Below the pieces are notes generated by a model that ran no database searches, was not told where the DNA came from, and was given only the letters and a program-made list of their open reading frames with translations. From Ferrovibrio sp. (GTDB lineage Bacteria > Pseudomonadota > Alphaproteobacteria > Ferrovibrionales > Ferrovibrionaceae): a stretch of DNA of 48,617 nt. The position numbers and the translations under genes were made by a program. This document shows positions 9,002 through 17,852 of the stretch, one piece after another. The stretch covers positions 30,313 to 78,929 of the forward strand of contig NZ_JANLJJ010000016.1 of NCBI RefSeq assembly GCF_029255545.1. Direction: 5' to 3'. Numbering within the stretch: position 1 is the first letter of the stretch; every line of letters starts with the position of its first letter.

Positions 9002-10075
9002 CTACCTCTTCAGTTGATCAAAGGGCCACACCATCAGGTAGTCGCGGATGTTGCCATAGAGCTTGCCGAGACCTAGAGGTTCGACCATCAGAATGATGAT
9101 GATGAGCGCTCCATAGGTGGCCGTTGGAATGTGGGCCAGCGTTTCGACATTCAGCTGAAGCCCTAGTGCTATCGCGCCTTTCGCCACGATTCCGTTGACG
9201 ACACCGGGGGCCAGCAGGATGAGCGCTACCCCAAAAAAGGTGCCGATTGTGCTGCCGAGGCCGCCAACGATGACCATCGCCAGAACCTGAATCGACACGG
9301 TGACGGAAAACTGCTCGGGTGCGGCTAGAAAGAAGAATGTAGCAACGAGGACCGCTCCGCTAACTCCGCCGATAAAGGAGGAGGTCGCGAAGGCAACAAT
9401 CTTGTAGTAGAAGCTATTCACTCCGAGAATGGCTGCTGCGTAATCCTTCTCACGAACGGCGACTAGCGCACGACCGAGGCCGGTACGGCGCAGGTTCAAC
9501 ATGAAAACAGTTACCAGGAGGCACCAGGAGAAGGCGATATAGTACAGGCCGATGTCCGACGTGATTGGCTGGCCCAGAAGAGCAAATGTAGGCGCCTGCA
9601 GCGAAGCATGCGAGCCGCCCGAGATCGCGGGGGAATGGGTCAGCACCCAATCCATGACAAACTGCATGGCCAGCGTGGTCAAAGCCAGATACAGGCCCTT
9701 CACCCGCAGGGCCGCGAAGGCAAACAGGCTGCCGACAACGGAGGCGGAGATTCCACCGATAAGGAGCGCAAACTCCCAGGGGATTCCGAACTTGGCCGCG
9801 TGAACGGCCGAATATGCACCCACGGCCATCACCGCCGCATAGCCAAGGTGCAGTTGGCCAGCCCAACCCGTCACTAGGTTGAGGCCGAGCGCCGCTGCCG
9901 TCCAGACAAGCCAGGGTAACAAATAGCTGTTGAGGTACAGCGACCCGACAAGGAGCGGTGCTACGAGGCCAAGCGCGAGAAAGAAGAGCGCAAGATTTCT
10001 GTCGGCTGGAATCCTGTAGAGCCGACTTTCGGATACGTAGCTGTTATGATGAACCCCGGATAGCCTGTAGAACAT
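9002..10075 (-). CDS. livM: Branched-chain-type ABC transporter permease LivM
   Basis: A 357-residue integral membrane protein with about nine hydrophobic segments. The family stretches GWAGQLHLGYAAVMAVGAYS and VIVGGLGSTIGTFFGVALI mark LivM. The ATG at 10075 is used because it follows the livH stop by 4 bases; the longer frame from 10117 would overlap livH. LivM pairs with LivH to form the channel of the importer. Nothing in the sequence hints at damage. Confidence 0.93.
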   Translation of the reverse strand: MFYRLSGVHHNSYVSESRLYRIPADRNLALFFLALGLVAPLLVGSLYLNSYLLPWLVWTAAALGLNLVTGWAGQLHLGYAAVMAVGAYSAVHAAKFGIPWEFALLIGGISASVVGSLFAFAALRVKGLYLALTTLAMQFVMDWVLTHSPAISGGSHASLQAPTFALLGQPITSDIGLYYIAFSWCLLVTVFMLNLRRTGLGRALVAVREKDYAAAILGVNSFYYKIVAFATSSFIGGVSGAVLVATFFFLAAPEQFSVTVSIQVLAMVIVGGLGSTIGTFFGVALILLAPGVVNGIVAKGAIALGLQLNVETLAHIPTATYGALIIIILMVEPLGLGKLYGNIRDYLMVWPFDQLKR

Positions 10076-10079
10076 CGCG

Positions 10080-10967
10080 TCAAACCCTTTCGATGTCAGT
10101 ACGGCCAAACAGGCCATGGGGCCGAAGCATGACGGTGAGGATCAGCACCGCTGCCATGATCAGGTCGCGGCTGCCACCGCCCACGAACGGGTCCAGATAA
10201 GCGGACCCTACATTCTCGATGATTCCGAGAATGATCCCCGCGAGCACCGCGCCAAATATGCTGTCCAGGCCCCCAAGGACCGCTACGGTCAGACCTTTGA
10301 GCAGCAGGAGCGACAGCGATTGGTCGACGCCCTGGATTTCGCCCCATATGATGCCTGCTGACACCGCAACGATCGAAGCCAGTCCCCACGACAGGCCAAC
10401 GCCCCGTTCGACGGATATGCCGACGGACCATGAGGCCATGTAATCGTCGGCTATCGCGCGCAGACGGATACCCAGCCGGGTGCGGAAGAATAGGACGAAA
10501 ACCACAAACAACAGGATGGCCACCGCAGCGCCAAGCAAATGGATGCGGCTGACCAATATGTCGCCTACGAAGAGTGGTTCATAACTCACGCCCAGGTCGA
10601 CCGACCGGGAGGTGCCCCCCCAGATCGCTAATGTCGTGCCGCGCAGAAAGATGTCGATCCCCAGCGTCATCATGAGGATCATCACGACCGGCCTGCCAGC
10701 GAGCCGGCGCAGCGCAACCCGCTCGATCCCCATACCGAAAACGAACATGACGACCGCTGCCAGCGGGATCGCGACCCATAGCGGAAGCCCCATATCGTGA
10801 GCCAGGGCCAATACCACGTAGGCTCCCGCCATGGTGAGCCCGCCTTGCGATAGGTTTGGCACGGAAGAGGCCTTGTAGATCAGTACTAGGCCGATCGCGA
10901 ACAGCGAATAGAGCAACCCGGTGAGAACTCCGTTCACCGCTAGTTCGGCCAGGAGAATCAAATCCAT
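10080..10967 (-). CDS. livH: Branched-chain-type ABC transporter permease LivH
   Basis: A 295-residue membrane protein with about eight hydrophobic segments. LLYSLFAIGLVLIYKAS near the N-terminus, YDLGVSYEP-like loop regions and AVLGGLDSIFGAVLAGIILG are family hallmarks, including the EAA-type loop that contacts the ATPases. It begins immediately after the acyl-CoA synthetase gene with reading frames touching (10967/10968), so both are surely on one transcript. An acyl-CoA synthetase between livG and livH is a recurrent arrangement in clusters for aromatic or organic acids, where uptake and CoA trapping are coupled. Confidence 0.93.
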   Translation of the reverse strand: MDLILLAELAVNGVLTGLLYSLFAIGLVLIYKASSVPNLSQGGLTMAGAYVVLALAHDMGLPLWVAIPLAAVVMFVFGMGIERVALRRLAGRPVVMILMMTLGIDIFLRGTTLAIWGGTSRSVDLGVSYEPLFVGDILVSRIHLLGAAVAILLFVVFVLFFRTRLGIRLRAIADDYMASWSVGISVERGVGLSWGLASIVAVSAGIIWGEIQGVDQSLSLLLLKGLTVAVLGGLDSIFGAVLAGIILGIIENVGSAYLDPFVGGGSRDLIMAAVLILTVMLRPHGLFGRTDIERV

Positions 10968-12887
10968 CTAAACCTCCCTTATTGGGAGGGTGCGGTCGAC
11001 CCTTCCCGTATCGCCCGTTTCGTAAGTCACCACAGCGCTGACATGGACGTGCTTTGAGCCGTCATAAAGTGCCGCAATCACCTTCTCGTAGCGGTCTTCG
11101 ACCACCTTTCGACGCAGTTTGCGGGTGCGCGTGATCTCACCATCGTCGGGGTCGAATTCCTTGTGCAGGCTAACGAACCTCTTGAGCTGTAGAGGTTCCG
11201 GGAGGGTTTTGTTGAGTCGCCGAAAAGCCTCTCGCAGGAGCGTAGCCACTTCTTCTCGCTGCGACAGATCGGCATAGGAAACATAGGGCACTCCATTCAC
11301 TTCGGCCCAGTGGCCCACGGCATCTATATCGATGCAAACCATCGCCGTCAGCTCGTCGCGGTCGGACCCGATCACCGCAGCGTCTTTAATGTATGGGCTG
11401 AACTTCAGCCGGTTCTCGATATAATTGGGTACATAGCGTTCACCGGCTTTTGTGTGCATAACTTCTGAGACGCGGCCGAGCACTACGAGATGACCATCGT
11501 CTTCGAGATAGCCGGCATCACCGGTATGCAGCCAGCCGTCGATAAGCGTCTCGGCCGAAGCAGCGGGATTTCGATAGTATCCTGCGAAAACGCTGTCCGC
11601 CTTCAGGAGAATTTCGCCCTTATCGGCAATTTTCACCTCGACGCCAGGGGCGGGCTTGCCTACGGTGTGGAGGCGCACCTCATCGGGTGCTTGGATCGCG
11701 TTGATGGCGCTGTTCTCCGTCTGACCGTAGAGTTGGCGCAGCTTGATCCCGAGCGCTCGATAAAATACGAATGTGTCCTCTCCGATCGCCTCGCCTCCGG
11801 TGAAGGCGTTCGTAAGACGACTCATGCCGAACTGATCCTTGATCGGGCCGAAGACGAGCAATTCTCCAAGGAATCGTCCGAGCCACTCGAGAGCGCCGCG
11901 GTTCTTGCCGTCGAGCTTCCGCCGCTCGGCAGCGATGGCCCAGTCCATGAAGAAGTGATAGAGGCGCTTCTTCAGCGGCCTGGAATTCTCGATGCCCACT
12001 TGAATGGTGGTCAGAATGTTGTCCCAGCTGCGCGGCGCGGCCAGGTAGAAAGTCGGTGCGATTTCGCGCAGATCCCGCAGCACAGTTTCTTGTCGTTCGG
12101 GCACATTGACGGTAAAGCGCAACAAAAGCGCGGCGGCTACCGAGATTGCGTAATCGCCTACCCAGGCCATCGGAAGATAGGCCAAAATCTCCTCTTCGAA
12201 ATCGAAGGCGCCGGCGGCATGGCCGTTCCGTGCCGCCGCTAGGACGTTCTTCTGGCTCAGCACAACGCCCTTGGGCTTGCCAGTCGTGCCCGACGAATGC
12301 AGGAACACCGCCGGATCGTCGGGCTTCGCTCGACCAATCAGGTCCTCGCGCAAACCCGGCTCACCATTGAAACGGCGGCTGCCGATCTCGATGAGATCTT
12401 CCCAGGACATGAGCCCGGGTAGCTCGGAAAAGCCGAGGCCACGGACATCGTCATAGACGATGTGTTTCAACTGCGTGGCTCCGGCACTACGCAGTTCCAA
12501 GATCTTGTCCACCTGCTCCTGGTCCTCGGCAAGAGCGGCCACGACGCTCGTCTCGTCCACGAAAAGCTGGAGCTCTTCCAGCGTGGTGCCCGGAAAGGCC
12601 GGCATTGCGTGGACCCCGAGCATGGCCAGTGCCAGCATACCGCAATAGAGGCGAACGCGATTATCGCCGAGAATGAGCACCGCGTCACCCCGCTTCAAGC
12701 CGAGCCCATCTAGACCGGCCGCGCAGGTCAGCACTTCTTCGGCATATTGAGACCAGGTGGTTGCCTTCCAGATCCCGCGCTCTTTTTCGCGCAACGCGAT
12801 GTCGTTGGGGTGCTCGGACGCATTCCTCATTAAAACCGAAGCAATGGTTTCTCCCGCGATCGTCCGGCTTTTTGAGTTCTCAGCCAT
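10968..12887 (-). CDS. AMP-forming acyl-CoA synthetase (long-chain type, Liv-cluster)
   Basis: A 639-residue adenylate-forming enzyme. The P-loop LHSSGTTGKPKG, the gate region GQTENSAINAI, the LHTGDAGYLEDDG motif and the C-terminal hinge VLGRVSEV are all present. The length and the end (GEITRTRKLRRKVVEDRYEK) match the long-chain/FAA1-like branch commonly embedded in Liv operons. The reaction is ATP plus carboxylate plus CoA to acyl-CoA. I choose the ATG at 12887 (MAENSKS), which overlaps livG by 8 bases and has a G-rich ribosome site; the longer frame to 12950 would lie far into livG. Placement inside the importer operon implies it activates the imported acid at the membrane face. Confidence 0.92.
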   Translation of the reverse strand: MAENSKSRTIAGETIASVLMRNASEHPNDIALREKERGIWKATTWSQYAEEVLTCAAGLDGLGLKRGDAVLILGDNRVRLYCGMLALAMLGVHAMPAFPGTTLEELQLFVDETSVVAALAEDQEQVDKILELRSAGATQLKHIVYDDVRGLGFSELPGLMSWEDLIEIGSRRFNGEPGLREDLIGRAKPDDPAVFLHSSGTTGKPKGVVLSQKNVLAAARNGHAAGAFDFEEEILAYLPMAWVGDYAISVAAALLLRFTVNVPERQETVLRDLREIAPTFYLAAPRSWDNILTTIQVGIENSRPLKKRLYHFFMDWAIAAERRKLDGKNRGALEWLGRFLGELLVFGPIKDQFGMSRLTNAFTGGEAIGEDTFVFYRALGIKLRQLYGQTENSAINAIQAPDEVRLHTVGKPAPGVEVKIADKGEILLKADSVFAGYYRNPAASAETLIDGWLHTGDAGYLEDDGHLVVLGRVSEVMHTKAGERYVPNYIENRLKFSPYIKDAAVIGSDRDELTAMVCIDIDAVGHWAEVNGVPYVSYADLSQREEVATLLREAFRRLNKTLPEPLQLKRFVSLHKEFDPDDGEITRTRKLRRKVVEDRYEKVIAALYDGSKHVHVSAVVTYETGDTGRVDRTLPIREV

Positions 12888-13698
12888 GCGCGCCCCCGAT
12901 ATACGCGTCAACGACACGGGGATCCTTGACGACCTCCTTGGGAAGCCCACTGGCGATCATCTCGCCATAATTGAGCGCCAGCATCCGGTCACAGATTCCG
13001 GTAATGACATCCATGTGGTGTTCGATCAGCAGGACGCTGATGCCCCGTTCGGCTCTCGCATCGAGAATAAAACGGGCCATGTACCCCTTCTCCTCCTGGT
13101 TCATGCCCGCCATGGGCTCGTCGAGAATGAGAAGATGAGGTTCGGCGACCAGCGCTCGCGCGAGTTCCACCCGCTTCTTGAGACCGATCGGGATGCCATC
13201 CACGAGTTCGTTGCGGATGCTCTCCAGTTGGAGGAACTCGATCACTTCCTCGACGACTTCCCGATTCCTCATCTCTTCTGGTCGCGCCAACCACCAGTAC
13301 AGTGCGGTGGGAAAAACACCGGGCTTCATGTGGATGTGACGCCCCAAAAGAATGTTCTCAAGAACGCTCATGCCGTTGAACAGAGCGAGGTTCTGGAAAG
13401 TTCGGGCAACCCCAAGCGTAGCAACCTTGTGAGGCGCGGTGCCTGTGATGTCCTTGCCATCGAGATATATCGAGCCTTTGTTCGGTGGATAGAATCCGGT
13501 GATCGCATTGGTCACCGTCGTCTTTCCGCTCCCGTTTGGGCCGACAAGTCCGAATATCTCGCCTCTGCGAATACTGAGGTCAACACCGGTAACGGCAACG
13601 ATACCGCCGAACCGACGTTCGATCCCGCAGCACTCCAATACAGGAGGTACTTTGGCGTCTGCTTGACGCCGGTTGTAATTGTTATCCATTTCTTTCAT
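12880..13698 (-). CDS. livG: Branched-chain-type ABC transporter ATPase LivG
   Basis: An ABC ATPase of about 272 residues. Walker A is GPNGSGKTTV and Walker B is LLILDEPMAGMN. The signature loop reads GIPIGLKKRVELARAL, without the LSGGQ core; degenerate signatures of this kind are known in LivG relatives. The start is uncertain: the ATG at 13698 is used, but a GTG at 13734 overlapping the SDR stop by 11 bases is possible, and neither has a strong ribosome site. It is the second gene of the operon, between an SDR and the acyl-CoA synthetase, with which it overlaps by 8 bases. Confidence 0.92.
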   Translation of the reverse strand: MKEMDNNYNRRQADAKVPPVLECCGIERRFGGIVAVTGVDLSIRRGEIFGLVGPNGSGKTTVTNAITGFYPPNKGSIYLDGKDITGTAPHKVATLGVARTFQNLALFNGMSVLENILLGRHIHMKPGVFPTALYWWLARPEEMRNREVVEEVIEFLQLESIRNELVDGIPIGLKKRVELARALVAEPHLLILDEPMAGMNQEEKGYMARFILDARAERGISVLLIEHHMDVITGICDRMLALNYGEMIASGLPKEVVKDPRVVDAYIGGAHG

Positions 13699-13723
13699 AT
13701 CGCCGTCGAAGCTCTTGTTAGTA

Positions 13724-14578
13724 TCACGCGACACGGAAATAGTCGGGCCGACCTGTCGGCCAGGGGTCGCCCCATAGCTGCTGGCCCCCGTCCACCGTCA
13801 ACACTTCGCCAGTAATGAACTTGCCGGAGGGCGCAGCCAAATAGACCACTGCTTCGGCGACATCCCATTCGTCGCCGGCGTGGCGCATCGGGTTCGACTC
13901 CTCAAATGTCGCAGCCCCCTCCCTGGGATATCGCGCGAACCCGGTGCTTTCACAGCATCCCGGCGCCACGCAGTTGACACGAATGGTGTGCGGCGCCCAC
14001 TCAACAGCCACCGATTTCGACAGGTAGATGACGCCCGCGCGCGCGGCGCAGCTATGTGCGATACCGGGCATCCCGCGCCAGATATCGGCGACAATGCTCA
14101 CGATGGCGCCAGGGCGCCCGGCTTTGACCCAGTTCCGAGCCGCGGACTGCATCATCCACCAGGTCCCATTGAGGTTTGTATCGATAACGGCGTTCCAGCC
14201 CTTCGGCGTGTAGTCAAGGGCGGGCTGCGGAAACTGTCCGCCGGCATTGTTCACCAGAATGTCGAACCCGCCGAACTGATCGCTCACAGTATCGATGAAA
14301 TTCTGCACCTGCTCGGGGTTCCGGATCGTCATGGGATGAGCGAGCACCTGCCCGCCAAAGCCACGCAGGAATTTCGCGGCTTCTGCGAGCTTTTCCTCAT
14401 TCCGTCCGTTGATGGCAAGATTGGCCCCGAGACGTGCGAATAAGGTGGCGATTGCCAGACCCAGACCGCCCCCCGCGCCGGTCACGACAATGGTTTTTCC
14501 CGAAAACAACCCGTTGGCAAACACCGTTTGGTGATTGCGCAGTCGTTCACGGGAAAACCCGTAACCGGCTTCCGGCAT
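13724..14578 (-). CDS. SDR-family oxidoreductase with 2,4-dienoyl-CoA reductase-like variant active site
   Basis: A 284-residue Rossmann SDR. The cofactor loop VTGAGGGLG (near 32-40) and NNAGG (110-114) are intact. The active-site segment is not YxxxK: it reads HSCAAR (175-180), with Ser176 at the usual Tyr position and Arg180 at the usual Lys. Eukaryotic-type SDR 2,4-dienoyl-CoA reductases also lack Tyr here, but keep Lys. The C-terminus has FITGEVLTVDGG. A reductase acting on unsaturated acyl-CoA is the best guess. It is the first gene of the importer operon, 50 bases downstream of a regulon operator. The protein at 38276-39133 has the same variant. Confidence 0.85.
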   Translation of the reverse strand: MPEAGYGFSRERLRNHQTVFANGLFSGKTIVVTGAGGGLGLAIATLFARLGANLAINGRNEEKLAEAAKFLRGFGGQVLAHPMTIRNPEQVQNFIDTVSDQFGGFDILVNNAGGQFPQPALDYTPKGWNAVIDTNLNGTWWMMQSAARNWVKAGRPGAIVSIVADIWRGMPGIAHSCAARAGVIYLSKSVAVEWAPHTIRVNCVAPGCCESTGFARYPREGAATFEESNPMRHAGDEWDVAEAVVYLAAPSGKFITGEVLTVDGGQQLWGDPWPTGRPDYFRVA

Positions 14579-14627
14579 GATGCCCCTCCCAAATGCGGAC
14601 CGGACTGTTGTCCTTGATCTGGCCGAA

Positions 14628-14643
14628 CCTAACGCATGTTAGA
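14628..14643. promoter_or_regulatory. TetR-type operator, copy 2
   Basis: CCTAACGCATGTTAGA, two changes from the consensus arms. On the minus strand TTGCTT is followed after 17 bases by TAGGTT, with the operator occupying the spacer and the start of the -10 element. It lies 50 bases upstream of the SDR that opens the importer operon (14578 to 2162). Confidence 0.7.
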
Positions 14644-14686
14644 AAAACAAGCAACCCCCAATTACAAACGGCCTCGCTCCGGGGTT

Positions 14687-15388
14687 TTAGGTTTCGTGGA
14701 CGAAAGGCGGCCATTGTATGATGGCCGCGATTGAGACGGAGACGAGGAAAGAATCCGCCGATTTGTCGTATCAGGTGGCGACGCGGCGCCAGTTCTTCAG
14801 CTTGTTGAACATGCGTTCGATGCTGTTGTGCTCTTTGGCGGTCTCGCGGTCGAGGTCGACAGACTGCCTGCGATTGCGGCCTGCCGGAATCACCGGCTCG
14901 ATCCCGGCTTTGTGCAGTTCCTCGCGGATCGCATCGCTGTCGTATCCCTTGTCGCCACCGCGCGCTTGGATGCGGTCGTCGATCATCCGCAGCAGCGTCA
15001 TAAAACCCTGCGTATCGTGCGCCTGGCCCGGCGTGAGCGCGAAGCCGAACGGGCAGCCGGGCGTCGCAGCGGACGTGGATTTTGGTCGAGAAGCCACTGC
15101 GAGAGCGGCCAAGCGCTTCCTGATTTTGAGTCCCCTTTTTATACCGACCGCGCAGTGATGTGCCCGGATCACGGTGCTGTCCACCCTGTCAGCACGTCGG
15201 TCCCGGCTCGCCAGGTCGGTCCGCTTTTCCAGGATGACATCGAACACCCCGGTTATCACCCAGCGGCGGAAGCGACAGAACACACTGTTCCATTTGCTGT
15301 ACTCATCCGGCAGGGGTCGCCAATGCGAACCGGTCCGGGCCACCCACAGGATGCCCTCGAAAAGCGCTCCAGATATCGGCCCATCCAG
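14687..15388 (-). pseudogene. Decayed IS5-family (IS427-like) transposase
   Basis: Recognisable transposase pieces: WVARTGSHWRPLPDEYSKWN, RVDSTVIRAHH, FGFALTPGQAHDTQG, GDKGYDSDAIR and NSIERMFNKLKNWRRVAT. Three lesions are visible. First, the codon after RVAT is TGA (complement 14771-14773) where the family has Arg, and beyond it the frame continues YDKSADSFLVSVSIAAI and on to a TAA at 14687. Second and third, the segment between about 15140 and 15060 reads sensibly only one frame over (NQEALGRSRSGFSTKIHVRC), so two compensating frameshifts flank it. The first 45 or so residues of a normal transposase are missing and replaced by a flavoprotein N-terminus. It cannot be active. Confidence 0.88.
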
Positions 15389-15553
15389 TCCGCCGCCGCG
15401 CCCGGTCATCAGAATTTTGCGTCCCATGCGGGGCGTGCGCTCGAAGACGCTGACGGCGATGCCGGCGCCGGCGATCAGCTCGGCGGCCATCAGACCGGCC
15501 GGGCCGCCGCCGATGATGGCAACATGGCGATCGTTCAGGATTGTGACGATCAT
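15389..15553 (-). pseudogene. 5' fragment of a YhiN/HI0933-like flavoprotein, fused in frame to the transposase remnant
   Basis: The first 55 codons of the open frame 14771-15553 encode a dinucleotide-binding start, VAIIGGGPAGLMAAELIAGA, then FERTPRMGRKILMTGRGGG. This is the N-terminus of the YhiN/HI0933 NAD(P)/FAD-dependent oxidoreductase family, normally about 400 residues. After GRGGG the sequence switches to transposase. The gene is truncated at its 3' side by the insertion element or by a deletion next to it. Any product of the chimeric frame would be non-functional. It marks the left border of the foreign segment. Confidence 0.8.
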
Positions 15554-15577
15554 GACGTCCGGACAGGGCAGAAAGCG

Positions 15578-15604
15578 GGAGGGTTATCGCATGGATGACC
15601 CTCC
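15578..15604. repeat. Inverted repeat / hairpin downstream of the CaiB gene
   Basis: GGAGGGTTATC (15578-15588) and GATGACCCTCC (15594-15604) pair over 11 positions with one mismatch around a 5-base loop. A smaller hairpin, CGGGTTTTTCCCG on the minus strand, lies between it and the CaiB stop. Together they could end transcription of the GntR/CaiB operon, although no long T-run follows the larger stem. Confidence 0.45.
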
Positions 15605-15637
15605 GGTGCACCAGCCGGGAAAAACCCGTGTTGCGGC

Positions 15638-16837
15638 TTAATCCTGCGAGATCACGCCAGCCGCCCGCAGCCGGGCAATGCAGTCCGGCGCGATGTCGAA
15701 TTCAGACAGCACTTCCGCCGTATGTTCGCCCAGCCGGGGTGCCGGCCGCCGACGTTCGGGCTGCGAATGCGACCATTCGGTGGAAATGCCGGACTCGTAG
15801 AGCATGCCCTCGGAGGGATGCTCGTAGCGGCGCACGAAGCCGGTGGCGACTAGATGCTCGTCGGTCAGCAGATCGTCGATGGAATTCATCCGCGCCGCCG
15901 GAATGTCGGCATCTTGGAACAGCGCCAGCCATTCGGCCGTAGTGCGGGTCTCGATCAGCTTCACCAGATAGCCGTAGACCTCGTCGATATGTTCAAGCCG
16001 CGCGCCCTGCGACGAGAAACGGGCATCGGCGGAGAACTTCCCTGGCTCGCCGACGGCATCGAACAGGCTGCGCCACTGCTTGTCGTTATAGACCATGACG
16101 CAGATATAGCCGTCGCTGGTTCGGTAGGGCCGGCGTTCGGCCGACAGGCTGCGCTTGTAGCCGGCCGTGCCGAGCGGCGGATCGAACAGGCGGCCGGAGA
16201 GATGCTCGCCCATGGTGATCGAGGCGAGCCCTTCGAACATCGGCACGTCGATGCGCTGGCCTTCGCCGGTGCGCTCGCGGTGATACAGCGCACTGGTGAT
16301 GGCATTGGCCACCTGCAGGCCGATGATGCGGTCGGCCAGGATCATCGGGGCATAGCGCGGCAGATCCGCGCCGCCCTGCTGCACCAGCCAGGGAATGCCG
16401 GCCATGCCCTGGATCAGGTCGTCATAAGCCGGTCGCGCCGCATAGGGGCCGCGCTGGCTGAACCCCATGGCGCCGGCATAGATGATCTTAGGATTGACGG
16501 CGCGGATCTCGTCATAGCCAAGACCCAGCCGGCTCATCGCCTGCGGGCGGATGTTGTAGACCAGCACATCGGCGCGCGTGGCCATATGCAGCAGTGTGGC
16601 ACGGCCTTCCGCCAGCTTGAGGTCTATGACGGCGGAGCGCTTGCTGCTGTTGGTGCTGAGATAAAGATGCCCCATGCGCGGATTGCGCATGGGGCCGGCT
16701 AGCCGCATCACATCGCCATCGGGCGGTTCGATCTTGATCACATCGGCGCCATAGTCGCCCAGGATCTGGGTGGCATAGGGGCCCATGACCACGCTGGTCA
16801 GGTCGAGGACGCGGATACCCTGTAGCGGACCACTCAA
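15638..16837 (-). CDS. CaiB/BaiF family (class III) CoA-transferase
   Basis: A 399-residue class III CoA-transferase. The N-terminal GIRVLDLTSVVMGPYATQIL, GADVIKIEPP and NSSKRS stretches, the AMGFSQRGPYAARPAYDDLI region that contains the usual catalytic Asp, and RTGEGQRIDVPMFEG are family hallmarks. It moves CoA between acyl-CoA and a carboxylate without ATP. It ends an operon reading GntR, acyl-CoA dehydrogenase, Bug receptor, CaiB, with 3 bases between it and the Bug gene. The base composition and codon choice look more uniformly GC-rich than the flanking clusters, and no regulon operator precedes the unit. Both points suggest separate origin. Substrate unknown. Confidence 0.92.
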   Translation of the reverse strand: MSGPLQGIRVLDLTSVVMGPYATQILGDYGADVIKIEPPDGDVMRLAGPMRNPRMGHLYLSTNSSKRSAVIDLKLAEGRATLLHMATRADVLVYNIRPQAMSRLGLGYDEIRAVNPKIIYAGAMGFSQRGPYAARPAYDDLIQGMAGIPWLVQQGGADLPRYAPMILADRIIGLQVANAITSALYHRERTGEGQRIDVPMFEGLASITMGEHLSGRLFDPPLGTAGYKRSLSAERRPYRTSDGYICVMVYNDKQWRSLFDAVGEPGKFSADARFSSQGARLEHIDEVYGYLVKLIETRTTAEWLALFQDADIPAARMNSIDDLLTDEHLVATGFVRRYEHPSEGMLYESGISTEWSHSQPERRRPAPRLGEHTAEVLSEFDIAPDCIARLRAAGVISQD

Positions 16838-16840
16838 GCG

Positions 16841-17815
16841 TTATTCCTTCTCGATCTTCGCCGCTTCGATGACCTTGCCCCATTTCTGGTAATCGGTCTT
16901 CACGAAATCGGCGAACGCCTTTGGCGGCAGGGTCCATTTGTCATAGGACTGGGTGCGCAGGCGCGCCTCGATCTCCGGCGAGTTCATCGCCTTCACCACG
17001 GCGGCGTGCAGCCGGCCGGCGATATCGTCCGGCAGATTCGGCGGCGCGAAGATGCCGAACCAGAGGTCGTTGCCGGCCTGCTCATAGCCCTGCACGCCGG
17101 CCTCGCTCATGGTCGGGATATTCGGCGCATAGGGACTGCGCTTCGAGCTGGTGACGGCGAGCGCCCGCACCTTGCCGCTTTCGATTTGCGGCATGGCGGT
17201 GACCAGAATATCGAACATGAAGGTCACGTGGCCGGCGATCAGGTCGATCATGGCCGGGCCGCTGCCGCGATAGGGCACATGCACCATCGGCGCATTGGTG
17301 ATGACCCTCAGCAGTTCCGCCGAAAGCTGGTTCGATGTGCCCTTGCCGCCCGAGGCGAAGGTCACGGTGGTCGGATTGGACTTGGCATAGGCCACCAGTT
17401 CGCCCACGGTCTTGACTGGCACGTTGCTGTTGACGACCAGCACATTGACATAGGAGACGATCGGGCTGATCGGCGTGAAGTCCTTGGTCACGTCATAGGG
17501 GATGGCGAGCTGGATATGCGGATTGACCGCATGGGTGCCGGTGCCGCCCAGGCCGATGGTGTAACCGTCCGGCGCCGCTTTGACCACCGCCATCATGGCG
17601 ATGTTGCCGCCGGCGCCGGTGCGGTTCTCGATGACCACCGGCACGCCGAGCTCGTCGGAGAGCTTCGGTGCGATCGCACGCACCAGCGCATCCGACGGTC
17701 CGCCGGCCGCATAGGGCAGGATCCAGTGGATCGGCTTGTCCGGCCATTTCTGCGCCTGGACGGGCAGGGCCATCAGGGCCGCGCAGGCGGCTATGCACAA
17801 ACTCAGTATTTTCAT
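16841..17815 (-). CDS. Bug-type (tripartite tricarboxylate transporter) substrate-binding protein
   Basis: A 324-residue extracytoplasmic receptor of the Bug/TctC family. A signal peptide (MKILSLCIAACAALMALPVQ, then AQ) is followed by KWPDKPIHWILPYAAGGPSD, the classic start of mature Bug proteins, and later IENRTGAGGNIAMMAVVKA, VPYRGSGPAM and LWFGIFAPPNLP. These proteins bind small carboxylates in the periplasm. No TctA/TctB membrane genes are nearby, which is common for Bug genes that borrow a permease or act as sensors. In the operon it stands between an acyl-CoA dehydrogenase and a CoA-transferase, implying uptake of an organic acid degraded by them. Confidence 0.93.
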   Translation of the reverse strand: MKILSLCIAACAALMALPVQAQKWPDKPIHWILPYAAGGPSDALVRAIAPKLSDELGVPVVIENRTGAGGNIAMMAVVKAAPDGYTIGLGGTGTHAVNPHIQLAIPYDVTKDFTPISPIVSYVNVLVVNSNVPVKTVGELVAYAKSNPTTVTFASGGKGTSNQLSAELLRVITNAPMVHVPYRGSGPAMIDLIAGHVTFMFDILVTAMPQIESGKVRALAVTSSKRSPYAPNIPTMSEAGVQGYEQAGNDLWFGIFAPPNLPDDIAGRLHAAVVKAMNSPEIEARLRTQSYDKWTLPPKAFADFVKTDYQKWGKVIEAAKIEKE

Positions 17816-17852
17816 TGTTTCCTCCCGGGTTTCTGCCTTACACGGCAGCGCT

